A stretch of DNA of 27,446 nucleotides from Lachnospiraceae bacterium UBA3732 (GTDB lineage Bacteria; Bacillota; Clostridia; Lachnospirales; Lachnospiraceae), in the NCBI GenBank assembly GCA_002372545.1, contig DFHD01000115.1, forward strand, positions 45,281 through 72,726, in the 5' to 3' direction. Positions 16,209 to 23,469 of the stretch are shown one piece after another. Position 1 is the first letter of the stretch. Every line of letters begins with the position of its first letter. Below the pieces are notes generated by a model. The model searched no databases, was not told the DNA's origin, and worked only from the letters and a program-made list of their open reading frames with translations. The position numbers were made by a program, and so were the translations under genes.

Positions 16209-17267
16209 TTAGAAATAATAGGGCAGGAAAAGCCCGGATACGATCTTCAGCACCGGATTATAGGGGCCGAGGTCATAGAAGATGCCGCCCAGAAGAAGGG
16301 TGAGCAAAAGGTACAGGGGCAGCACGCGAGTCAGCGTGCTGCTTTTGTGTATGATAAGACTCAGCAGCCAGACAAAGAGGGTTACAGCAGCAATGTAAAA
16401 AACAAGGCGCAGCAAAAGAGAAAGCGGACTGCCGCCCTCTGTCAGAAGAATGGCCGGAAAGGATACGAGCGCCGGGATCAGGAGACTGCTCTCGATATGC
16501 ATCAGCTTCATCGCGGCATGCTCACCCCGGGTAAAACGCATGTAGAGCTGGTTTTCCTTGTCGGAGAGATAAGAGATCAGCCCCAGCAGTCCGGCGGCAA
16601 GAAGGAAAAAGCCGCAGAGCTTTCGTACGGGAATATCACTGCGGGAATGCCCGATCTCATGAGAGTAGACCTGACCGGAAATGTCAGTCACCCGGAAGAT
16701 CTCTCCGCTCTGCCGGTAGTTGGTGTAGAGCGTAAGGACGGCAGCAACCCGGTCGGATACCTTTCCTGCGGCATAGTCCGAAGCGGATCCCGGCGGGAGC
16801 AGGTCTTTCCCCTCCAGCTCCCTGAGCATGATCGTGGAGGCTTCGATCCGAAAGACGGCAGAGAATATCACATCCATGGAGATCGTGGGAAGAAGAGACC
16901 CCTCTGTCAGGATCTGATCGATCCGGATATCCTGATGGAACCGGGCGGCTTCTGCCATAAAGCTTTCCGGGATAATATATCCGGTGTTGGCTTTCCCGGA
17001 GGAAAGGTCGCGGTACATGGATTCTTCATCTTTCACCAGATAGAAGGTAAAAAGGGATTCCTCCGTGAGGAGGGACTGGATCAGGGCTTCGCCATCCCGG
17101 GAATGGTCTTTATTCAGAATGGCCACGGGAATACTGGTGCTCCTGCGGTTTTCCGGCACCCGGGAGGCAAGATATGTCATGAAAAGGAGAAAGGCGAGCA
17201 TCATAAGGAAGACCGGCTGGCGCAGCGGTCTTTTCAACATGATGCAGAATCGTCTCAGATGGGACAT
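16209..17267 (-). CDS. ABC-2 type transporter permease (second subunit)
   Basis: A 352-residue membrane protein with the ABC-2 exporter layout: one helix near residues 19-35, a large extracellular region (about 40-215) and a block of about five helices in 218-350. The extracellular part starts with the typical segment SIPVAILNKDHSRDGEAL. The C-terminal half contains the usual NPVLKIVSGLFLPYYF ending, comparable to the NPxxY-type end of related permeases. It is the last gene of the exporter operon, 59 bases after the first permease, with an AGGAG site before the ATG at 17267. By family it should form a heterodimer with the upstream permease and use the ATPase at 18430. The substrate is unknown; peptides, lipids or drugs are all possible. 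Confidence 0.87.
   Translation of the reverse strand: MSHLRRFCIMLKRPLRQPVFLMMLAFLLFMTYLASRVPENRRSTSIPVAILNKDHSRDGEALIQSLLTEESLFTFYLVKDEESMYRDLSSGKANTGYIIPESFMAEAARFHQDIRIDQILTEGSLLPTISMDVIFSAVFRIEASTIMLRELEGKDLLPPGSASDYAAGKVSDRVAAVLTLYTNYRQSGEIFRVTDISGQVYSHEIGHSRSDIPVRKLCGFFLLAAGLLGLISYLSDKENQLYMRFTRGEHAAMKLMHIESSLLIPALVSFPAILLTEGGSPLSLLLRLVFYIAAVTLFVWLLSLIIHKSSTLTRVLPLYLLLTLLLGGIFYDLGPYNPVLKIVSGLFLPYYF
16319..16350 (+). terminator. Terminator-like hairpin inside the antisense permease gene
   Basis: A perfect 9-bp stem GCAGCACGC/GCGTGCTGC with a 6-base loop is followed on the + strand by TTTTGTGT. On the minus strand no T tract follows. It lies 120 bases past the lipoprotein stop and would end that + strand transcript within the coding region of the convergent permease. 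Confidence 0.55.
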
Positions 17268-17326
17268 GGTTTTCTCCTTTTCTCAGGTTACGCAGATCTA
17301 TCATCAGGTGGTTTTTGGCTTTTCGG

Positions 17327-18433
17327 TCAGAACATCAGCTCCGTAACATAACGGAGGATGTAGGTAAAGGGGTTCCATTTTGCGCTGTCCGAAAGGAAGG
17401 CGGGAAGGAACTCCATGGGGATGATGCCGCCGGCCAGATAAAGGAGCAGGACGGAAAGCAGAAGGCCTGCCATGGCGGTGACATCGGGCTTTTTGATCAG
17501 GTAGACCAGACCCTGGTTCATAAGGGCGATCAGCATGACCACGGGGATGATCCCACAAAGGGTTTTCAGCGAGGGAGAAAGACCGGTCAGGAGGATGCCG
17601 CAGAAAATGAGCAGAAATACCAGATAGAGCAGCATGGTGGATACCGTGTATTCGCTGAAAAAGATCCCCTTTCGGGTCATGCCCTGCATGCTGCGTCTCA
17701 GGCAATAGGTGGAGCTGGTTCCCCGGACAAACCAGGCAAACAGAAATATGGTCAGCATCAGGATCATCAGAAGGAAGGAGGCCGTCAGCTTTTTCTGAAG
17801 GCTGTAGCGGGTCAGCGCATCGAAGGGAACCTCCCGGAAAAAGGCGCTTCGGGAAAAGACAAAGCTCATGTTGCTGAGGTTGACATCCCTTTCCAGCTTA
17901 TGGAGAGAATCTGCATCCCAGCCGGCAGCGGCTCCGGTATCGAAGGCGGAATAGGCAGCGGACTCTGCCGTGCCGAGGAAATCCGCATAGGAAATGATGA
18001 GGTCGGTGACGATATGCTCCTCCAGGGAGTTGTTTTCTTTCAGAATGATCTCTACAGGCTTATTATCCCCGTGGGAAAGCCCGGCAAGAAATTCGTCGGG
18101 AAAGACCAGAAATACCGTGATCTCGTCATTTTCCAGAAGGGCAAGGCCCTCGTCCCGGCTGGAAACGGCATCCATATAAATGCCATCCCGGAGATTGGAA
18201 AGATTATCCAGAACGGACTGCTGAAGCTCCTGGTAATCCGCGCCCTCAGGAAGATAAAAGGCAATATGGATATCACTGAACTGCTGATGCTCGAAAAGGA
18301 TTCGGCTGCCGAAGCGCGTGATAAAAAACGCGGCGCCGAGAAAGAGCAGCGTGTAGGTAAGAAGCAGGGGGATCAGCCGCCTGCCCCGCAGAAGGTCTGC
18401 TTTAAGAAGAAACAGATACCGGCGGCCCATCAT
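17327..18433 (-). CDS. ABC-2 type transporter permease (first subunit)
   Basis: A 368-residue permease with one N-terminal helix (about residues 20-42, LIPLLLTYTLLFLGAAFF), a large extracellular region (about 45-215) and about five C-terminal helices. It ends in PFTYILRYVTELMF, a form common in ABC-2 exporters. The start overlaps the ATPase stop by four bases (ATGA), which points to translational coupling. With the paralogous permease at 16209 it probably forms the membrane channel of a three-gene exporter. The extracellular regions of the two permeases are similar in size but diverged in sequence, so a true heterodimer is more likely than two independent pumps. Substrate not identifiable. 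Confidence 0.87.
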   Translation of the reverse strand: MMGRRYLFLLKADLLRGRRLIPLLLTYTLLFLGAAFFITRFGSRILFEHQQFSDIHIAFYLPEGADYQELQQSVLDNLSNLRDGIYMDAVSSRDEGLALLENDEITVFLVFPDEFLAGLSHGDNKPVEIILKENNSLEEHIVTDLIISYADFLGTAESAAYSAFDTGAAAGWDADSLHKLERDVNLSNMSFVFSRSAFFREVPFDALTRYSLQKKLTASFLLMILMLTIFLFAWFVRGTSSTYCLRRSMQGMTRKGIFFSEYTVSTMLLYLVFLLIFCGILLTGLSPSLKTLCGIIPVVMLIALMNQGLVYLIKKPDVTAMAGLLLSVLLLYLAGGIIPMEFLPAFLSDSAKWNPFTYILRYVTELMF

Positions 18434-19101
18434 AGAGTACTCCTCAGAAGAGCGGCAGGGTCGGATGCGGGCGGAACCGGCTGAAGGGTTTTATCCTTCA
18501 GCAGCCATACGTTGCTGGCCCGGTAGAAGGTCTCTTTTTCATGGGAGGCGATGAGGATCGTTCCGCCTTCCTGCATGAAAAGGCCAAGATACTGCATGAT
18601 ATCCTCTCTGGCCATCATATCGAGGGCAGTGAAGGGCTCGTCCAGAAGAAGGACTTTGGGCTTGTTGATCAGAACGGAGGCCAGAGCCAGACGCTTCTTC
18701 ATTCCGCCGGACATATGACGGATCGGTATATCAAGGAGCGGAGTGATGCCCAGCATGACGAGCGGCGGCTCCGCTATGGCCGCAAGAATCTCTTTCTTCT
18801 TCAGCGGCGTCCAGAGACGGAGATTGTCCAGGGGGGAGAGCTCCGGCATGAGTGCATCCTCCTGGGTAACGAATCCGAAATTCGGCCTGTAGGCCTTCCG
18901 ATCCAGGCTGGAAATGCCATTATAGCTGATCGTCCCGCCGGCAGGCGTAAGGATGCCCGCTGCTGCGGAAAGCAGGGTGGACTTGCCGCTTCCGTTAATG
19001 CCCAGAAAGGCATTCATGGTTCCGGGGGCGGCAGTAAAGGATGCCTGCTGCAGGATGATCTTTTTTTTATAAGAGAGTGTAACGTCCTCAAAGCTCAGCA
19101 T
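18430..19101 (-). CDS. ABC transporter ATP-binding protein
   Basis: A 223-residue nucleotide-binding subunit with every motif intact: Walker A GINGSGKST (residues 34-42), Q-loop Gln80, signature SGGMKKR (131-137), Walker B VLLLDEP (150-156) and the H-loop His187 in IASHEKE. The subfamily resembles ABC-2 exporter ATPases of the CcmA type. It energises the two permeases encoded downstream; its stop overlaps the start of the first permease by four bases. The gene begins 12 bases after the 90-residue conserved protein, so the four genes form one operon. Confidence 0.95.
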   Translation of the reverse strand: MLSFEDVTLSYKKKIILQQASFTAAPGTMNAFLGINGSGKSTLLSAAAGILTPAGGTISYNGISSLDRKAYRPNFGFVTQEDALMPELSPLDNLRLWTPLKKKEILAAIAEPPLVMLGITPLLDIPIRHMSGGMKKRLALASVLINKPKVLLLDEPFTALDMMAREDIMQYLGLFMQEGGTILIASHEKETFYRASNVWLLKDKTLQPVPPASDPAALLRSTL

Positions 19102-19113
19102 AGCGGCTCCTTT

Positions 19114-19386
19114 TTAACGGTCTTCTTCGATCACCTGGAATTCCAGATAATCAAAATCGATGGATTCGATAAAGCAGTCGGAGGTAAAGCGTGTTTTGGC
19201 ATGGCGGATGAATTCCCGGTTGTTTTTCTCCAGCCAGATGGGAACGGCCAGATCAAATTCCCGGCAGATCTGGTCCAGGGCTGTCCGGACTTTTTTGGTT
19301 CTGGTCATACTTTCATCCGTAATCTCAGCCACTGTGTCACGGATCATATGATTTTGCAAAAATAATTTACCCCAGACGCGAAACAT
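19114..19386 (-). CDS. Conserved 90-residue hypothetical protein, first gene of the ABC exporter operon
   Basis: A 90-residue soluble protein, rich in charged and aromatic residues, with no signal peptide or membrane helix. I believe it belongs to a conserved Clostridia family characterised by FRVWGKLF, IWLEKNNREF, KTRFTSDCFIE and a Phe-Asp-Tyr-Leu-Glu ending, but I cannot name a function. An upstream ATG would give 99 residues. The start at 19386 is chosen because GGAGAT lies at about 8-base spacing and MFRVWGKL matches my memory of homologues. It leads the exporter operon and is divergent from the HtrA-type gene. It may be unrelated to transport and simply share the promoter. Confidence 0.78.
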   Translation of the reverse strand: MFRVWGKLFLQNHMIRDTVAEITDESMTRTKKVRTALDQICREFDLAVPIWLEKNNREFIRHAKTRFTSDCFIESIDFDYLEFQVIEEDR

Positions 19387-19425
19387 GGTACAATCTCCTG
19401 TGTGTGATTTCAAAAAACTGATACA

Positions 19426-19434
19426 AGTATATCA
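19426..19434 (-). promoter_or_regulatory. Extended -10 promoter of the ABC exporter operon
   Basis: Read on the minus strand, TGATATACT is an extended -10 element about 40 bases upstream of the 90-residue protein's start. The -35 region (ATTTAT at 17-base spacing) is poor. Confidence 0.4.
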
Positions 19435-19475
19435 CAAAAGAAACACAAATAAATGATAAAAATATATTTTAACAG

Positions 19476-19501
19476 AATACGCAGGTGTTGACAGGCGTAT
19501 T
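19476..19501. promoter_or_regulatory. Inverted repeat bracketing a -35 box in the htrA divergent region
   Basis: AATACGC (19476-19482) and GCGTATT (19495-19501) are a perfect 7-bp inverted repeat with a 12-base spacer. The spacer holds a consensus TTGACA (19488-19493) oriented toward the HtrA-type gene. No clear -10 lies at 17 bases; a TATTTT lies only 13 bases downstream. The placement over a -35 box is what an operator would look like. Confidence 0.5.
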
Positions 19502-19546
19502 CATGGTATTTTGCAGAATCTTTCGTACTAACAGGAGGTGACTGGT

Positions 19547-21196
19547 ATGGGAGACGAAATGTTCAGACAGGACCCCAATCAGGAGGATGAGCCTACATTC
19601 GTTCAGCCGGAGAGTTTTTCCGGCGAGGCGGCAAAATCGGCATTTACACCGGAGCCGGCATTTTCCAGTGAGTCAGCAAAGCCGGCATTCACACCGGAGT
19701 CGGCATATTCCGGCGAGGCCTCAAAGCCGGAGGCGACATTTTCGGGCGGGCAGGCGGAACCGGAGTTTACGCCGAATATCGATCAGCAGGATGATATCCG
19801 GAATAATATGCAGGAAGGGTTGCAGGAAAGCAGCGGCTACCAGAGGGTAAGTGAACCGTCTGCCGGGATTGGCGTGGAATATGAAAAGGAACTGGATGCA
19901 ACCACGCAGTTTGCCTGGAAGCCGGGAGATACCGCCGCGAATATCATTTCGGAAAAGGAGATTCGGGAGGAGCTGCCGGAGAATCCCGGCCGGAAAAAAC
20001 GTCCGAAAATGAAAAGCACGGACAGCAATGACTCCGGGAAGAGAAAAACCGGCTTCGGCCGGCTGCTGGTACTGGCTGTCGTCTTCGGTCTGGTTGCCGG
20101 AGCGGCCTTCCAGGGCGTAAACCTGGGGATCAAAAAGCTGACGAAAAAAGATGATAAACAGGTGGAGCTGGCTGAGTCAAAGAAAAAGTCCGAAGCCGTG
20201 GAGTCCGTAGAAGGAATGGAGGGGAATGCCGCCGGCCTTCCGGATGTTTCCGCGATCGTGGAAACGGTTGAGCCCTCCATTGTTTCGGTTACGGTGATCA
20301 TTGAACAGGAGGTTCAGTATTATTTCCAGACCTATACCCAGGAAGCGGAGGGTGCAGGAAGCGGTATCATCATCGGAAAGGATGAGCAGAAGCTTTATGT
20401 GATCACCAATTATCATGTTATCCAGGGAGCGGATAAGATCAATATCGGCTTCTGTAACGATACGATGGCCGAGGCCTATGTCACAGGTTTTGATGCGGAT
20501 CAGGATATCGCTGTGGTTGAGGTGCCCTTCAGCAACCTGGAGGGGGATACGGCCAGCGCCATCAAGGTGGCTACGCTGGGCGATTCGGATGAGCTGAAGG
20601 TGGGCCAGGCAGCCATTGCCATTGGTAATGCACTTGGCTTCGGCCAGTCCGTGACCGTTGGTTATATCAGTGCCCTGAACCGCGGAGTGGAAGGTTTTGA
20701 CGGCAATTATATCCAGACCGATGCGGCTATCAATCCCGGTAACAGCGGCGGCGCCCTGATCGATTCGCAGGGACGGCTGATCGGGATCAATTCCGCAAAG
20801 TATGTGGACAGCAAGGTAGAGGGCATGGGATTTTCCATTCCCATCAATACGGCGATGGATATTGTAAATGATATCATCGACGGCACCCAGGAAAAGAAGG
20901 CGGTCTTCGGCGCCAGCGGCTTTGATATCGGCTGGGAGTATTCGGAGATCTACAATCTTCCCGAGGGCATTTTTATCAACAAGGTCAATAAGGATTCTCC
21001 TGCGGATAAGAGCGGAATCCGGGAAAAGGATATTATTGTTGAAATTGACGGAAAGTCTGTATATACTATGGAAGAACTGAAAACCATTATTGAGGAGAAA
21101 AAGGTGGGAGATTCCCTTTCGGTGACCTATTACCGGGCTGACCAGAACGGTAATTACCAGAAGAACACCGTTAAGGTGACTCTTGCCGGACAGTAA
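19547..21196 (+). CDS. Membrane-anchored HtrA/DegP-type serine protease with PDZ domain
   Basis: A 549-residue trypsin-like protease of the HtrA family (S1C). A cytosolic N-terminus of about 170 residues contains a Pro/Glu/Ser-rich repeat block (24-76). It is followed by a single membrane helix (about 172-192), an extracellular linker, the protease domain (about 230-450) and a PDZ domain (about 455-548). The catalytic triad is His290 (NYHVIQGAD), Asp320 (DQDIAVVEV) and Ser400 (NPGNSGGALID). Family role: degradation or refolding of misfolded secreted proteins at the outer membrane face. The start at 19547 is preferred to the GTG at 19538, which overlaps the AGGAGG site. Only three bases separate it from tgt, so co-transcription is likely. 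The inverted repeat at 19476 may control it. Confidence 0.94.
   Translation: MGDEMFRQDPNQEDEPTFVQPESFSGEAAKSAFTPEPAFSSESAKPAFTPESAYSGEASKPEATFSGGQAEPEFTPNIDQQDDIRNNMQEGLQESSGYQRVSEPSAGIGVEYEKELDATTQFAWKPGDTAANIISEKEIREELPENPGRKKRPKMKSTDSNDSGKRKTGFGRLLVLAVVFGLVAGAAFQGVNLGIKKLTKKDDKQVELAESKKKSEAVESVEGMEGNAAGLPDVSAIVETVEPSIVSVTVIIEQEVQYYFQTYTQEAEGAGSGIIIGKDEQKLYVITNYHVIQGADKINIGFCNDTMAEAYVTGFDADQDIAVVEVPFSNLEGDTASAIKVATLGDSDELKVGQAAIAIGNALGFGQSVTVGYISALNRGVEGFDGNYIQTDAAINPGNSGGALIDSQGRLIGINSAKYVDSKVEGMGFSIPINTAMDIVNDIIDGTQEKKAVFGASGFDIGWEYSEIYNLPEGIFINKVNKDSPADKSGIREKDIIVEIDGKSVYTMEELKTIIEEKKVGDSLSVTYYRADQNGNYQKNTVKVTLAGQ
19616..19774 (+). repeat. 15-residue tandem repeat coding region in the protease N-terminus
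   Basis: Four imperfect units starting with Phe/Tyr-Ser. Units 1 and 2 are 45 bases each (19616-19660, 19661-19705), unit 3 is 33 bases (19706-19738) and unit 4 is 36 bases (19739-19774). The consensus protein unit is FSGEAAKPAFTPESA. Such repeats can change number by slippage or recombination. Confidence 0.75.
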
Positions 21197-21199
21197 GCT

Positions 21200-22327
21200 A
21201 TGTTTAAACTGATCAGCAGGGACGGGAATGCGAGATGCGGCGTCTTTTCTACGCCGCACGGAGATATTCCCACACCGGTATTTATGAATGTGGGAACCGC
21301 TGCCGCCATTAAGGGAGCGGTTTCCGCTGCGGATCTGGAGGAGATCGGCACGGAGGTGCTGCTCTGCAACACCTATCATCTGCATGTCAGACCGGGAGAC
21401 GGCCTGATCCATGAGCTGGGCGGTCTCCAGCCCTTTACAACCTGGAAAAAACCGATTCTTACGGATTCCGGCGGCTTCCAGGTTTTTTCGCTTGCAAAGC
21501 TCCGGGCCATCAGGGAGGAGGGAGTGACCTTCCATTCCCACATTGACGGCCGGAAGATCTTTATGGGGCCGGAGGAAAGCATGGAGATCCAGTCTCATCT
21601 GGGTTCCACCATTGCCATGGCCTTTGATGAGTGTCCGCCCTCCAAGGCGGCGGACAGCTACATCGAAGCCTCTGTTGCCAGGACCACCCGCTGGCTGGCC
21701 CGGTGCGTGGAGAAGATGAAGGAGCTGAACGCCCGGGAGGATGCGGTGAATCCGCAGCAGATGCTTTTCGGCATCAACCAGGGCGGTGTTTCGGACAGGA
21801 TCCGCATTGAGCATGCAAAAACGATTTCGGAGTTTGACCTTCCCGGCTATGCCATAGGCGGACTGGCCGTGGGAGAGAGCCATGAGGAAATGTATCATAT
21901 TCTGGATGTGACCCTGCCGCATCTGCCGGATAACAAACCCAGATACCTGATGGGTGTGGGTACGCCGGCGAATATCCTGGAGGCGGTGGACCGCGGGGTG
22001 GACTTCTTTGACTGTGTTTATCCCAGCCGGAACGGACGCCATGGCCAGGTCTATACCAATTTCGGAAAGCTGAATCTGAAGAACGCGGCCTTTGAAAAAG
22101 ACATGCGTCCCATTGAGGAGGGCTGCGGCTGTCCGGTATGCAAAAGATATTCCCGTGCATATGTACGGCATCTGCTGAAACGGGACGAAATGCTGGGCCT
22201 GAGATTTTGCGTCTTGCATAATTTGTATTTTTATAATAATATGATGAAGGAAATCCGGGAGGCTATTCAGACGGGAACCTATCAGTCCTATAAAGAAAAG
22301 AAGCTGATGGCCGTAGCCGGTGAGTAA
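21200..22327 (+). CDS. tgt: tRNA-guanine(34) transglycosylase (queuosine biosynthesis)
   Basis: A 375-residue enzyme that exchanges guanine-34 of GUN-anticodon tRNAs for preQ1 in bacteria. Visible are LTDSGGFQVFSL (residues about 90-101), which carries the general-acid Asp, GGLAVGES (bacterial-type Val in the base pocket) and DCVYPSRNGRHG with the nucleophilic Asp. The zinc site CGCPVC appears near residue 310, with the downstream His in FCVLHNLYF. Length fits the family (about 370-380). The ATG at 21200 lies three bases after the protease stop and lacks a strong ribosome binding site, so translation may depend on coupling. It is followed by yajC, the conserved order in many bacteria. Confidence 0.97.
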   Translation: MFKLISRDGNARCGVFSTPHGDIPTPVFMNVGTAAAIKGAVSAADLEEIGTEVLLCNTYHLHVRPGDGLIHELGGLQPFTTWKKPILTDSGGFQVFSLAKLRAIREEGVTFHSHIDGRKIFMGPEESMEIQSHLGSTIAMAFDECPPSKAADSYIEASVARTTRWLARCVEKMKELNAREDAVNPQQMLFGINQGGVSDRIRIEHAKTISEFDLPGYAIGGLAVGESHEEMYHILDVTLPHLPDNKPRYLMGVGTPANILEAVDRGVDFFDCVYPSRNGRHGQVYTNFGKLNLKNAAFEKDMRPIEEGCGCPVCKRYSRAYVRHLLKRDEMLGLRFCVLHNLYFYNNMMKEIREAIQTGTYQSYKEKKLMAVAGE

Positions 22328-22346
22328 AAGAAAAGGAGAATGCAAA

Positions 22347-22724
22347 ATGTTTTTTTTAGCTAATCAAAATTCGGCTATGGGCGGTGGAATTGGAATCCTG
22401 CTGTATCTGGTCTTTTTCGCAGCCATCTTTTATTTTCTGCTGATCCGTCCCCAGAAAAAGCAGCGTGCTGCGCAGCAGGATCTGATGAGCAGCCTTGCGG
22501 TAGGCGACAGCATCATGACTACCAGCGGATTTTTCGGAACTGTGATCGATATGCCCGATGATGATACGGTGATCGTTGAGTTCGGTAACAATAAGAACTG
22601 CAGAATTCCCATGCATAAGCGTGCAATCGCTGAGGTGGAAAAGCCGGAGAGCGCTATTGCGGGAGCGGAAGAAGAAGTGAATGATGATGCAGAAAAGAAG
22701 GAATCTAAAAAGAATAAGAAATAA
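22347..22724 (+). CDS. yajC: Preprotein translocase subunit YajC
   Basis: A 125-residue Sec-translocon accessory protein with one N-terminal membrane helix (about residues 15-35) followed by the family signature FLLIRPQKKQ. The conserved core LAVGDSIMTTSGFFGTV comes next, and the tail is Glu/Lys rich. YajC associates with SecDF and YidC at the membrane. The start at 22347 has AAGGAG at 6-11 bases; a longer frame from 22320 would overlap tgt and is rejected. The tgt-yajC order is canonical, but secD/secF, which often follow, are absent here: a lipoprotein gene overlaps the yajC end by 44 bases. Confidence 0.95.
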   Translation: MFFLANQNSAMGGGIGILLYLVFFAAIFYFLLIRPQKKQRAAQQDLMSSLAVGDSIMTTSGFFGTVIDMPDDDTVIVEFGNNKNCRIPMHKRAIAEVEKPESAIAGAEEEVNDDAEKKESKKNKK

Positions 22725-23469
22725 GGCAGCCGGCGTCCTTGTGATGTCCGTATTGCTGGGACTTCTTTCCGGATGCGGAAAGAAGAAGGACGAGAAGTAC
22801 GCGTCCCCTTCCTTTGACAAGACCTATTCGCAGAACGAACACCGTCTGGATGAGGATGTCGAGGCGGAATATAACGAGGCCTCCTACGGAGATGCTGCGG
22901 TAGCGGAGAAGAAAGAGAAGATCAGTTTCCGCCTGCCTACGCCGCCTACGCCCGTTCCGGCTTATTGCGGATATTACAGCGATACGGCCTATGCCAATCC
23001 CTTCCTGAATCTGGCCTTTGACGGCGCGGGCACAGAGTGGTATTTTTACGATACGGCCAAGCTGGCCGCGGCCACGGGACAGACGGAGGACGAGGTGACG
23101 AATTTCCGGGAGGGAATCCGTACACCCTATGATTACGAAACAGCGTACTATGCCATCATGTATACCCGGACGACGGCTTCCAATATCATTATTTCTTCGA
23201 TCAATCCGGATAAATATAAGATAGAGGGGCTTTCGGCGGGCAGCTATATGAAGTCCGTTGCGACGAAAAACGGCGGACGGATGCTGACCGGCGCGCACTT
23301 TCTGAACAGGGATTGCTATGTGGTCGATATTCCCGAGGCGGAGAACGGCGTCGGGCGCCGCGTACAGTATGCCTTCGATCATGATGATCTGATCATTCTG
23401 ATCACCTTAACTTTACAGAAAGAGGATAAGCTTGAAGATATTCTGGCGAGATTCACAACACTTGAATAA
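22681..23469 (+). CDS. Lipoprotein of unknown function overlapping yajC
   Basis: A 262-residue lipoprotein with a basic N-terminus (KRRNLKRIRNK), a hydrophobic core and lipobox L29-S-G-C32. A Lys/Asp-rich linker follows, with a Pro-rich patch (PTPPTPVP, about residue 82) before the globular part (about 90-262). I recognise no family. The translation start lies inside yajC: three adjacent ATG codons at 22681, 22684 and 22687 are possible, with GGGAG/GAAGAAG upstream. A later ATG (residue 22) would remove the basic n-region of the signal peptide, so the overlap appears real. Expression is probably coupled to yajC. A 9-bp GC-rich hairpin begins 11 bases after the stop. Confidence 0.82.
   Translation: MMMQKRRNLKRIRNKAAGVLVMSVLLGLLSGCGKKKDEKYASPSFDKTYSQNEHRLDEDVEAEYNEASYGDAAVAEKKEKISFRLPTPPTPVPAYCGYYSDTAYANPFLNLAFDGAGTEWYFYDTAKLAAATGQTEDEVTNFREGIRTPYDYETAYYAIMYTRTTASNIIISSINPDKYKIEGLSAGSYMKSVATKNGGRMLTGAHFLNRDCYVVDIPEAENGVGRRVQYAFDHDDLIILITLTLQKEDKLEDILARFTTLE

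Noticed and set aside
17315..18484. A 389-codon plus-strand frame opposite the ABC permease
   Set aside because: Gly/Lys/Gln-rich shadow of a clear permease gene; no domain signature.
19616..19774. CRISPR-like array
   Set aside because: The periodicity is a protein-coding 45-base repeat without spacers; it is in frame with the protease gene.
20177..22345. A 722-codon open frame on the minus strand
   Set aside because: It is antisense to the HtrA-type protease and tgt, which have full family motifs. Its translation has low-complexity His/Arg/Ile-rich sequence without domains.
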